From Acrocarpospora phusangensis (lineage in GTDB: Bacteria; Actinomycetota; Actinomycetes; Streptosporangiales; Streptosporangiaceae): 64,000 nucleotides of DNA. A model generated the notes under the pieces. It had not been told where the DNA came from. It searched no databases and saw nothing but the letters and a program-made list of their open reading frames with translations. Below are positions 29,462-36,561 of this stretch, piece by piece; the stretch's first letter is position 1, and each line of letters starts with the position of its first letter. A program made the translations under genes and the position numbers. The stretch covers positions 39,410 to 103,409 of the forward strand of contig NZ_BOOA01000028.1 in assembly GCF_016862995.1 (NCBI RefSeq), given 5' to 3'.

Positions 29462-30832
29462 GTGCGCGTACACGATTCGCTGATCGAGCTGATGGGCAAC
29501 ACCCCGCTCGTACGGCTGCGCAAGGTCACGGCGGGCGCGCCCGCCCAGGTCCTGGCCAAGGTGGAGTATTTCAACCCCGGCGGCTCGGTGAAGGACCGCA
29601 TCGCGCTGCGGATGATCGAGGCGGCCGAGAAGAGCGGCGCGCTCGTCCCGGGGGGCACGATCGTCGAGCCGACCTCCGGGAACACCGGCGTCGGCCTGGC
29701 CATCGTGGCGCAGGAGCGCGGCTACAAGTGCCTGTTCGTCTGCCCGGACAAGGTCGCCCAGGACAAGATCGCGGTGCTCCGCGCGTACGGGGCGGAGGTC
29801 GTGGTCTGCCCGACGGCGGTGTCGCCCGACCATCCGGACTCGTACTACTCGGTGTCGGACCGGCTGGCCCGGGACGTGCCGAACGCGTGGAAGCCCGACC
29901 AGTACTCCAACCCGGAGAACCCGGCCAGCCACTACCACTCCACCGGCCCCGAGATCTGGGACCAGACCGAGGGCCGCATCACGCACTTCGTGGCGGGCGT
30001 CGGGACCGGCGGCACGATCAGCGGCACCGGGCGCTTCCTGAAGGAGGTCTCCGGCGGGCGGGTGAAGGTGATCGGGGCCGACCCGGAGGGCTCGGTGTAC
30101 TCCGGCGGGTCCGGCCGGCCGTACCTGGTGGAGGGGGTCGGGGAGGACATCTGGCCGGCCACCTACGACACCACGATCTGCGACGAGATCATCGCGGTCT
30201 CGGACAAGGACTCCTTCGGCATGACCCGGCGGCTGGCCCGCGAGGAGGCGCTGCTGGTGGGCGGCTCCTGCGGGATGGCCGTGGTGGCGGCGCTGCGGGT
30301 GGCCGAGCGGGCCGGGCCCGACGACGTGGTGGTGGTGCTGCTGCCGGACAGCGGGCGCGGCTACCTGTCCAAGATCTTCAACGACGAGTGGATGGCCGAC
30401 TACGGCTTCCTGTCCACCGCCGACGACGAGGGCAGGGTCGGCGACGTGCTCGGCCGCAAGCCCGGCGGCCTGCCCGAGTTCGTCCACGTGCACCCGCACG
30501 AGTCGGTCGGCACGGCCATCGCCATCATGCGCGAGTACAGCGTCTCCCAGCTGCCGGTCATGAAGGAGGAGCCGCCGGTGATGGCGGCCGAGGTGGTCGG
30601 CTCGATCGTGGAGCGCGACCTGCTGGACGGCCTCTACCGCGGCCGGGTGCGCGCCGAGGACCCGCTGGGCGACCACATGTCGGCGCCGCTGCCCATGATC
30701 GGCTCCGGTGAGCCGGTGGCGCGGGCGGTGGACGCCCTGGAGAAGGCCGACGCGGCCGTGGTCCTGGACGACGGCAAGCCCGTCGGCCTGCTCACCCGCC
30801 AGGACCTGCTCGCCTTCCTGGCCAGCCACTAG
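29462..30832 (+). CDS. Cystathionine beta-synthase
   Basis: PLP enzyme joining homocysteine and serine, first step of reverse transsulfuration. About 456 residues. Fold type II core with PLP Lys in NPGGSVKDRIALRMIE (residue 44), TSGNTG phosphate loop (EPTSGNTGVGLAIVA), GTGGTISGTGRFLKE and GGSCGMAVVAA; then two C-terminal CBS domains (HVHPHESVGTAIAIM and MSAPLPMIGSGEPVARAVD) that may bind adenosyl ligands. Start GTG 29462 follows AAAGGTGG; GTG 29450 overlaps that site. With the gamma-family enzyme 1.4 kb downstream it forms a homocysteine-to-cysteine route, a typical actinobacterial set. Confidence 0.93.
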   Translation: MRVHDSLIELMGNTPLVRLRKVTAGAPAQVLAKVEYFNPGGSVKDRIALRMIEAAEKSGALVPGGTIVEPTSGNTGVGLAIVAQERGYKCLFVCPDKVAQDKIAVLRAYGAEVVVCPTAVSPDHPDSYYSVSDRLARDVPNAWKPDQYSNPENPASHYHSTGPEIWDQTEGRITHFVAGVGTGGTISGTGRFLKEVSGGRVKVIGADPEGSVYSGGSGRPYLVEGVGEDIWPATYDTTICDEIIAVSDKDSFGMTRRLAREEALLVGGSCGMAVVAALRVAERAGPDDVVVVLLPDSGRGYLSKIFNDEWMADYGFLSTADDEGRVGDVLGRKPGGLPEFVHVHPHESVGTAIAIMREYSVSQLPVMKEEPPVMAAEVVGSIVERDLLDGLYRGRVRAEDPLGDHMSAPLPMIGSGEPVARAVDALEKADAAVVLDDGKPVGLLTRQDLLAFLASH

Positions 30833-30843
30833 CGCGCCGGCCC

Positions 30844-32046
30844 TCACTTTCCGCGGGCCGCGAGGGCGGCTGGGAACTCGGCCGTGACCTCCCAGCCGTT
30901 CTCCGGCGTGGGTCCGGCCGTCAGCCGCCCGCCCAGGGCCTCGACGCGCTCCACCATGCCGACCAGGCCGAAGCCGCCGCCCAGCCGGGTGATCCGGGGG
31001 TCGCCGGGGGAGCCGACGTTGCGCACGCGGAGCCGGACCAGGTTGGGGGGCGCGGTCAGGGCGGCCTCCACCCAGGCCGCGCCGGGCGCGTGCCTGCGCA
31101 CGTTGGTGAGCGACTCCTGAAGGACGCGGTGGAGGGTCGTCAGCACCTCCGGGGGGAGCGCCAGGCTGGTGACGCCCTGGCCGATGTCGAAACTCGCCCG
31201 CGGGCCCTGCGCCGAGAAGCGCTCCACCATGACGCGCAGGTCGGCGAGGGCGACGCCGGGACTGCGGGAGGCCTGGTCGTCGGCGCGTAACACGCCGACC
31301 AGGCGGCGCATCGAGGTCAGCGCCTCGCTCCCGGCGGTGGCGATGGCGTCCAGCGCGGGCAGCACCGCCTCCGGGCGCTGCTCGCCCACGGCCTTGGCCG
31401 CCTGGGCCTGCACCACGATGCCGGTGATGTGGTGGGCCACCAGGTCGTGCAGTTCGCGGGCCAGGTCCAGCCGTTCCGACCGGCGCACCGCCTCCACGGC
31501 CGCCTCCCGCCGGTCCTGCTGGAGCCGCAGGTACGAGCCGATGACCGCGCCGACCGCCCAGCCGAAGAAGAAGAGGATCTCGAACGCGGTGGCGGCCATG
31601 TCGTCCGACCGCAGCCCGGCGGAGATCTGCAGGGCGATCAGGGCGGCGACGGCCAGCAGGATGCCCCGGCTCAGCGGGCGCACCCAGCGCAGCACGCTGA
31701 TCGTGAGCACCATCAGCGCCCCGGCCTCGGCCAGGCCCGGCATCTGCACCGAGGCCAGCGGGACGGCGGCGAAGGAGAGGAGCAGCGAGATGCCGATCAT
31801 CCACAGCATCGAGCCGGTCCGGAACCGGCTCCGCAGCAGCAGGGCGACCAGTCCGGCCGCGCCGCCCAGGGGGATCAGGACGCCGGACGTCGCCCCGCTC
31901 GACACCGAGAAGGCGAACTCGAGCAGCAGGATCAGCCCCAGCAGCCCCAGCAGGGCGAACTCGCTGAGCCGCTGCATCCAGTTGACGAAACCTTCACCCA
32001 CGCTCGCCGAGCCTACGACCCCCGACTGACAAGTCGCATCGGCCAT
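30844..32046 (-). CDS. NarL-type sensor histidine kinase (HisKA_3)
   Basis: About 385-400 residues. Six or so transmembrane helices fill the N-terminal half (LALLGLLGLILLLEFAFSV onward), followed by the dimerisation/phospho-acceptor motif LDLARELHDLVAHHITGIVVQ with His, and an HATPase region with LHRVLQESLTNVRRHAPGAA and GGGFGLVGMVERVEALGG. No response-regulator gene lies beside it, so it is an orphan kinase or works with a distant partner. A TTA codon lies at 31288-31290. Start is uncertain; GTG 32001 is a likely alternative. It is convergent with the CBS gene, 11 bases apart. Confidence 0.88.
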   Translation of the reverse strand: MADATCQSGVVGSASVGEGFVNWMQRLSEFALLGLLGLILLLEFAFSVSSGATSGVLIPLGGAAGLVALLLRSRFRTGSMLWMIGISLLLSFAAVPLASVQMPGLAEAGALMVLTISVLRWVRPLSRGILLAVAALIALQISAGLRSDDMAATAFEILFFFGWAVGAVIGSYLRLQQDRREAAVEAVRRSERLDLARELHDLVAHHITGIVVQAQAAKAVGEQRPEAVLPALDAIATAGSEALTSMRRLVGVLRADDQASRSPGVALADLRVMVERFSAQGPRASFDIGQGVTSLALPPEVLTTLHRVLQESLTNVRRHAPGAAWVEAALTAPPNLVRLRVRNVGSPGDPRITRLGGGFGLVGMVERVEALGGRLTAGPTPENGWEVTAEFPAALAARGK

Positions 32047-32133
32047 TCGGCCGACCCCCCACCGGTGAACCGTTCCTTCGGGCGAGATGGAACCAAGCTT
32101 CCGAGGTGTTCTATCTACTGAGGAGGTGGGGGC

Positions 32134-32247
32134 ATGACCGTCCTCGGAATCGTTCTTGTGATCGTCGTGGCGCTGCTGGCGCTGGCCGATCCGCTGTTGC
32201 TGTCCCGGTTCGAGCGGCTGGGCGAGAGGAAGAAGGCGTCACGGTAG
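32134..32247 (+). CDS. 37-residue single-helix membrane protein upstream of cystathionine gamma-synthase
   Basis: ATG 32134 is preceded by GAGGAGG, one of the strongest ribosome sites in the window. The product MTVLGIVLVIVVALLALADP is almost entirely one transmembrane helix, followed by a charged tail ending RLGERKKASR and a TAG stop. The next gene starts ten bases later and has no clear ribosome site of its own, so translation of this small frame may open or feed it. No family recognised. Coding status rests on the ribosome site, membrane pattern and position. Confidence 0.6.
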   Translation: MTVLGIVLVIVVALLALADPLLLSRFERLGERKKASR

Positions 32248-32257
32248 CCTCGATCGC

Positions 32258-33397
32258 ATGACTGAGGGCTTTGAGACGCTGGCCATCCACGCGGGGCAGG
32301 AAGCCGACCCGCTCACGGGTGCCGTGGTTCCGCCTATTTACGCTGTTTCCACCTACAAGCAGGACGGCGTGGGCGGACTGCGGTCCGGCTACGAGTACAG
32401 CCGGTCGGCCAACCCGACCCGGACCGCGCTGGAGGAGTGCCTGGCCGCGGTGGAGGGCGGGGCACGCGGGCTGGCGTTCGCGTCCGGCCTCGCGGCGGAG
32501 GACACGCTGCTGCGCGCGGTCTGCCGTCCCGGCGACCACGTGATCATCCCGAACGACGCGTACGGCGGCACGTACCGCCTGTTCGCGAAGGTGCTGGAGG
32601 CGTGGGGGCTCTCCTACGACCCGGTTCCGCTGGGCGACGTGGACGCGGTCAGGGCCGCCGTCCGGCCGGAGACCAAGGTCGTGTGGGTGGAGACGCCCAC
32701 CAACCCGCTGCTCGGGATCGCCGACATCGCGGCGCTGGCCTCGGTCGCGCACGACGCGGGGGCGCTGCTCGTGGTGGACAACACCTTCGCCTCGCCGTAC
32801 CTGCAGCAGCCGCTGGGGCTGGGCGCCGACGTGGTCGTGCACTCCACCACGAAGTACGTCGGGGGGCACTCGGACGTGGTCGGCGGCGCGCTGGTGGCCG
32901 GGTCCGCGGAGCTGGGGGAACGTCTCGCGTACCACCAGAACGCGATGGGCGCGGTGGCCGGGCCGTTCGACGCGTGGCTGACGCTGCGCGGGCTCAAGAC
33001 GCTCGGGGTGCGGATGGACCGGCACTGCGACAACGCCGAGCGGGTCGTGGAGCTGCTGCTGGCGCACCGGAACGTGACCGAGGTGCTCTACCCGGGCCTG
33101 CCCCGCCACCCCGGGCACGAGATCGCGGCCAAGCAGATGAAGCGCTTCGGCGGCATGGTGTCGTTCCGCGTCGCCGGCGGCGAGGCCGCCGCGGTGGAGG
33201 TCTGCAACCGGGCGCGCCTGTTCACGCTCGGCGAGTCCCTGGGCGGCGTCGAGTCCCTGATCGAGCACCCGGGCCGGATGACCCACGCCTCCGCCGCCGG
33301 TTCGCCCCTGGAGGTGCCCGCCGATCTGGTACGCCTGTCGGTCGGCATCGAGACCGTGGACGACCTGCTCGCCGACCTCTCCCAGGCCCTGGGCTAG
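32258..33397 (+). CDS. metB: Cystathionine gamma-synthase/lyase (PLP, Cys/Met metabolism family)
   Basis: 379 residues. Fold type I enzyme with PLP Lys199 in DVVVHSTTKYVGGHSD, upstream VVDNTFASPYLQQPL (Asp binds the pyridine N), SGYEYSRSANPTR, and C-terminal ESLGGVESLIEHPGRMTHAS. Length and motifs fit cystathionine gamma-synthase or gamma-lyase; the two cannot be told apart by eye. In company with cystathionine beta-synthase, gamma-lyase activity giving cysteine is plausible, and many actinobacterial MetB enzymes do both. Weak ribosome site suggests coupling to the preceding 37-codon gene. It overlaps the next minus-strand gene by four bases. Confidence 0.92.
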   Translation: MTEGFETLAIHAGQEADPLTGAVVPPIYAVSTYKQDGVGGLRSGYEYSRSANPTRTALEECLAAVEGGARGLAFASGLAAEDTLLRAVCRPGDHVIIPNDAYGGTYRLFAKVLEAWGLSYDPVPLGDVDAVRAAVRPETKVVWVETPTNPLLGIADIAALASVAHDAGALLVVDNTFASPYLQQPLGLGADVVVHSTTKYVGGHSDVVGGALVAGSAELGERLAYHQNAMGAVAGPFDAWLTLRGLKTLGVRMDRHCDNAERVVELLLAHRNVTEVLYPGLPRHPGHEIAAKQMKRFGGMVSFRVAGGEAAAVEVCNRARLFTLGESLGGVESLIEHPGRMTHASAAGSPLEVPADLVRLSVGIETVDDLLADLSQALG

Positions 33398-33831
33398 CCG
33401 ACGGGGTCGTTGAAGACCATCAGCACCAGGATGACCAGCCAGATCAGCGCGGTGACGCCGCCGAGCGCGGCGATCCTGCCGGTCTGCACCTTCGCGTCGT
33501 CGTCCGGGTTGTCGTTCTCGAGAACCCGGATGGCGGCGGTGATGTCCCGGTCGATGATGACCAGCAGCACCGCGGCCACGATGAACAGCGTCATCGAGAC
33601 CGTCAGGTAGACCTTCGCCAGGGCGGACCCGCCGAGCAGGATCCCGAACAGGAAGACGCCCAGCGTCAGCGACCCGAACACCCGCTCGGCCCGCTTCAGG
33701 AAGCGCAGGACGTTGAGGTCCCGCGCCCTGATGTAGCGCGGCACGTAACTCGTGACGGCGGTGAGCGGACCGATCGCGAAGATCGCGAATGCGATGTGCA
33801 GCCACAGCAGCAGCTTGTCGAGGAACGACAT
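33394..33831 (-). CDS. Four-helix integral membrane protein (DUF2269-like)
   Basis: 145 residues with four predicted transmembrane helices: about 7-27, 50-68, 73-92 and 120-140. The start MSFLDKLLLWLHIAFAIFAIGPLTAV, with an early His in helix 1, and the short loop RYIRARDLNVLRFLKRAERVFG resemble small DUF2269-type membrane proteins, which are of unknown function. It ends by overlapping the stop of the gamma-synthase gene by four bases, tail to tail. No signal peptide cleavage site. Confidence 0.72.
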   Translation of the reverse strand: MSFLDKLLLWLHIAFAIFAIGPLTAVTSYVPRYIRARDLNVLRFLKRAERVFGSLTLGVFLFGILLGGSALAKVYLTVSMTLFIVAAVLLVIIDRDITAAIRVLENDNPDDDAKVQTGRIAALGGVTALIWLVILVLMVFNDPVG

Positions 33832-33921
33832 GTGCCGAGGCTATCGCCTCAGTGATCAGTCCGGCAGTGCGATTCCGTACGGCTCCCGCAAGACATACGG
33901 AATCACGGCCGATCGAGACGA

Positions 33922-34170
33922 TCAGACGCGGACTTCGGTGTCCAACTCCAGGCACGTGGGGCAGGCGTACTCGGGGTGGATGACGCAGGCGGTGTGGTCG
34001 ACGCTGAGCCCGAGGATGCGGCGGGTGCCCGAGGACAGTGCCCCGCGCGGGCTGAGGGTCAGGGAGCGCCGCCGGTCCTCCCGGCGGATGCTGTGCACGA
34101 CCAGGACGAAGGCGCTGAGCGCGGCCAGGCCGGCGGTGAGGCTGAGGGCGACGATGACGGTGTACAACAC
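33922..34170 (-). CDS. Small membrane protein with C-terminal Cys cluster
   Basis: 82 residues. One N-terminal transmembrane helix (about 3-24, YTVIVALSLTAGLAALSAFVL), a basic juxtamembrane segment RREDRRRSLTL, and a tail with HTACVIHPEYACPTCLE, where Cys and His could bind zinc. The nearby 57-residue gene has the same plan (helix, DRRRS, CxnCxxC), so the two may be distant paralogues. No family recognised. The promoter side faces the 34.3-kb gene. Confidence 0.65.
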   Translation of the reverse strand: MLYTVIVALSLTAGLAALSAFVLVVHSIRREDRRRSLTLSPRGALSSGTRRILGLSVDHTACVIHPEYACPTCLELDTEVRV

Positions 34171-34327
34171 GAAGCGGCTCCCATCGTGGGATCTGTGTCG
34201 CCGCTGACTCCCCGATCGCCAGGGGTGACACGCTGTAGGCCGACCTTATGAGCGAGATACGACCCTGAGTTGTGAGGGTTTCGACAGGGTTGGCTACGCC
34301 GGGCGGATAGGGTCTCTGCCCTGAGGG

Positions 34328-34501
34328 TTAGCTGCGTCCGTGGCTGAAGCGGTGCTGGCAGATCGGGCAGGGCGGCACGCGGTAGTCGCAGACGTGGTGC
34401 GACCGCCGCCGGTCGGTCAGCACGATGTTGACCGCCAGCAGCACGAACGCGAAGGCCAGGCAGGCTCCGATCACCAGCGCGGCCACCAGGATGGTGTCCA
34501 T
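34328..34501 (-). CDS. 57-residue membrane protein with Cys-x2-Cys tail
   Basis: From ATG 34501, nine bases after a perfect GGAGGAGG ribosome site (the in-frame GTG 34510 lies against it and is rejected). MDTILVAALVIGACLAFAFVLLA forms one transmembrane helix, then NIVLTDRRRSHH and CDYRVPPCPICQHRFSHG, a small zinc-ribbon-like cluster on the cytoplasmic side. Same design as the 82-residue gene 160 bases downstream. It is divergent from the GntR gene, with several inverted repeats between them. Confidence 0.65.
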   Translation of the reverse strand: MDTILVAALVIGACLAFAFVLLAVNIVLTDRRRSHHVCDYRVPPCPICQHRFSHGRS

Positions 34502-34516
34502 GGGCTTCACCTCCTC

Positions 34517-34560
34517 CCACTCATTGGTATGAGTCCTAGTGGAGTTGTTCCAATGAGTGG
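34517..34560. promoter_or_regulatory. Inverted-repeat array between divergent genes
   Basis: CCACTCATTGG (34517-34527) and its exact complement CCAATGAGTGG (34550-34560) are 22 bases apart. The left arm also forms ACTCAT-TGGT-ATGAGT (34519-34534), so three half-sites of an ATGAGT/ACTCAT element lie in 44 bases. A binding site for the GntR regulator next door is likely but not proved. Confidence 0.5.
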
Positions 34561-34610
34561 TGTCGGTCTAACCTGGTCCCTTCGTGAGCCGGGCCCGGGG
34601 AGTAAAGGCC

Positions 34611-34624
34611 TAACCGGCCGGTTA
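34611..34624. promoter_or_regulatory. Perfect 14-base palindrome before the GntR gene
   Basis: TAACCGGCCGGTTA is a perfect palindrome 28 bases before the GntR start, suitable as an autoregulatory operator. Confidence 0.45.
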
Positions 34625-34652
34625 CCCCCTCAATGGGGAGGGAGTTGACGAA

Positions 34653-35429
34653 GTGGCGGAAGCGCTCTATCGGCAGGTCGCGGCCGACCTGCGGGCGAAG
34701 ATCAACAAAGGCGAATGGCCGCCCGGCACCCAACTGCCCTCCGAACCCGCGCTGGAGCGGCTGTACGGGCACCTGGTCGGGCCGGACGCCAGGTTGTCGC
34801 GCAACACCGTCCGCCTGGCCATCGCGGTCCTGCAGAACGAGGGCCTGGTCGAGGCCCGCCAGGGCCGGGGCACCTTCGTCCGCGAGCGGGTCACCTTCAC
34901 CGTGCTCGCCTCCGCCGAGGAGGGCGGCCGCAGCGGACCCGACCGGGACGCGTTCGTCGCCGCGGTGACCGTGCAGGGCCGTCACCCGGAGCAGCTGGAC
35001 TTCCGGATGGAGCTCAGGACGGCCTCGCCCGAGGTGGCGGAGCGGCTGCGCATCGAGGAGGGCGACGCCGTCGTGGTGCGGAGCCTGCACCGGCTCATCG
35101 ACGGCCGGCCGTGGTCCATCCAGGAGTCCTTCTATCCGATGGACATCGCCGAGGGCACCCAGCTCATGTCGCCCCAGAACATCGAGCACGGCACGGTCGC
35201 CGAGTTGCGCCGGCACGGGCACGACCAGATCGGCTACCGCGACGAGATCGTCTGCCGGATGCCGAGCCACGAAGAGGCGATATTCCTCGCCTTGGGCACC
35301 GGCGTTCCCGTTTTGGAAATGTTCCGCACGGCGCGCTCGGCCGCGCGTCCGATCCGCTTGACGATCAATGTGTACGCGGGGGACAGCACGCAGCTGGCGT
35401 ACGAGATCGGCACCCCCATCGGCGAATGA
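34653..35429 (+). CDS. GntR-family regulator, HutC/UTRA subfamily
   Basis: 258 residues. N-terminal winged helix LYRQVAADLRAKINKGEWPPGTQLPSEPALERLYG ... LSRNTVRLAIAVLQNEGLVEARQGRGTFV, then a C-terminal UTRA ligand domain (VVRSLHRLIDGRPWSIQESFYP, GTVAELRRHGHDQIGYRDEI). An insertion HLVGPDARL between the recognition helices is unusual but seen in Streptosporangiales paralogues from memory. Start GTG 34653 follows GGAGGGAG. The GNAT gene 25 bases downstream is probably cotranscribed and may be its main companion. Ligand unknown. Confidence 0.88.
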   Translation: MAEALYRQVAADLRAKINKGEWPPGTQLPSEPALERLYGHLVGPDARLSRNTVRLAIAVLQNEGLVEARQGRGTFVRERVTFTVLASAEEGGRSGPDRDAFVAAVTVQGRHPEQLDFRMELRTASPEVAERLRIEEGDAVVVRSLHRLIDGRPWSIQESFYPMDIAEGTQLMSPQNIEHGTVAELRRHGHDQIGYRDEIVCRMPSHEEAIFLALGTGVPVLEMFRTARSAARPIRLTINVYAGDSTQLAYEIGTPIGE

Positions 35430-35453
35430 TCGCTATTCACAGTGGAGCTTGTC

Positions 35454-36104
35454 GTGGCACACCCAATTCCGATCTCCTTCGGCCGCGGCCTGAATATCAG
35501 GACCGCCAACAAGGCCGACCTCAGGAGCATTCTGCGAATGCGCGGAAAGATCGCGATCTGGCTGCGTAGCAAGGACACCGACCAGTGGCAGAGCGCGTGG
35601 CCGGACGAGAGGGAGCAGGCCGCCCGCATCAGGGCCGCCATCAAGGCGAACGCCACCTGGATCATCTGCCGGGGCAAACGCAGGGTGGCCACGCTCACCA
35701 TCCACGATTACGACCAGGGCCTCCTCTGGTCGAAGACCGAAGGGGCCGGGGTTCCCGCCCTTTATCTGTCCCGGATGATGGTGGACCGGGAGTACGCGGG
35801 GCGGGGCATCGGCGCGGAGATGCTCGTCTGGGCGGAGAATTACGCGGCCACCCTCGGACTGCGCTATCTCCGGCTGGACGCCTGGACCACCAACGAGAAA
35901 CTCCATCGGTACTACGAGGAGCGGGGATTCGAGACCGCCGGCGAGATTCCGGCCGCGTTGATCGAGGAGCGGAAGGATCTGGTGGGGTATCCGTCGATGC
36001 GGCTCTTTCAGCGGCCGGTGCGAGCGACGGAGCGGGCGGTCACGGGACGTACGGTGTTCTCACCGCTCAAGCGGCGAGGTTTTGAGTGGGTCAATACTGG
36101 TTAA
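35454..36104 (+). CDS. GNAT-family N-acetyltransferase
   Basis: 216 residues from GTG 35454, with GGAG eight bases before it. The acetyl-CoA loop is LYLSRMMVDREYAGRGIGAEMLVWAENYA (R/QxxGxG/A pattern), followed by LRYLRLDAWTTNEKLHRYYEERGFE, the usual C-terminal wedge. The N-terminal part (SKDTDQWQSAWPDEREQAARI) is like GNATs associated with GntR partners in actinomycetes. Acceptor unknown. The C-terminal 35 residues extend beyond the fold. Confidence 0.85.
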   Translation: MAHPIPISFGRGLNIRTANKADLRSILRMRGKIAIWLRSKDTDQWQSAWPDEREQAARIRAAIKANATWIICRGKRRVATLTIHDYDQGLLWSKTEGAGVPALYLSRMMVDREYAGRGIGAEMLVWAENYAATLGLRYLRLDAWTTNEKLHRYYEERGFETAGEIPAALIEERKDLVGYPSMRLFQRPVRATERAVTGRTVFSPLKRRGFEWVNTG

Positions 36105-36165
36105 TACCCCGGTATGACAATGTGGTCTATTTCGCCCTGTCTGATGGCAGCACGGGAGGCCGCTC

Positions 36166-36561
36166 ATGAATCATTCGCCACAGCCGTACAGTGACGCCTG
36201 GCTGGCGCTGCCGGCCGCCTACATCGCGCGTGTGGCCCGGGTGCTGAACGCGGATCGCTGGTGGGACGATCCGTGCGATCCCCGGGACGGCACGATCCTG
36301 CTCCCCGGGGGGTTCGCGCTCGTCTGGGACGAGGAGAGCGGCTGGCGGCACGGGGTCTTCCTGTCGGGACGGCAGGGCGTGCGCACCGAACTGGCCGGGG
36401 TGCGCTACCTGGGCGGCGGGGTGCTGCCGGAGCCCGGCAGCGTGGCCGGGCTGCTGCCGGGTGACGTCGAACGGCCGGTCTACCGGTCGTACCGGGATTT
36501 CGGGGACGGGCTGGACGGGGAACTGCTCAGCTATGCCGGCGGGCTCGTAGGAAGTCGTTGA
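36166..36561 (+). CDS. DUF6292-like hypothetical protein
   Basis: 131 residues, cytoplasmic, rich in Trp and Gly: LPAAYIARVARVLNADRWWDDPCDPRDG, ALVWDEESGWRHGVFL, and a C-terminal YRSYRDFGDGLDGEL. The alternating polar/aromatic beta pattern resembles small DUF6292-type proteins common in Streptomyces-like genomes, but I am not certain. It starts at ATG 36166 and its last 35 bases overlap the convergent VWA gene. The inverted repeat ATACC-CC-GGTAT at 36104-36115 lies upstream. Confidence 0.6.
   Translation: MNHSPQPYSDAWLALPAAYIARVARVLNADRWWDDPCDPRDGTILLPGGFALVWDEESGWRHGVFLSGRQGVRTELAGVRYLGGGVLPEPGSVAGLLPGDVERPVYRSYRDFGDGLDGELLSYAGGLVGSR

Noticed and set aside
29330..31804. 824-codon minus-strand open frame
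   Set aside because: Opposite cystathionine beta-synthase and overlapping the sensor kinase in another frame. It reads as low-complexity Arg/Gly/Ala sequence.
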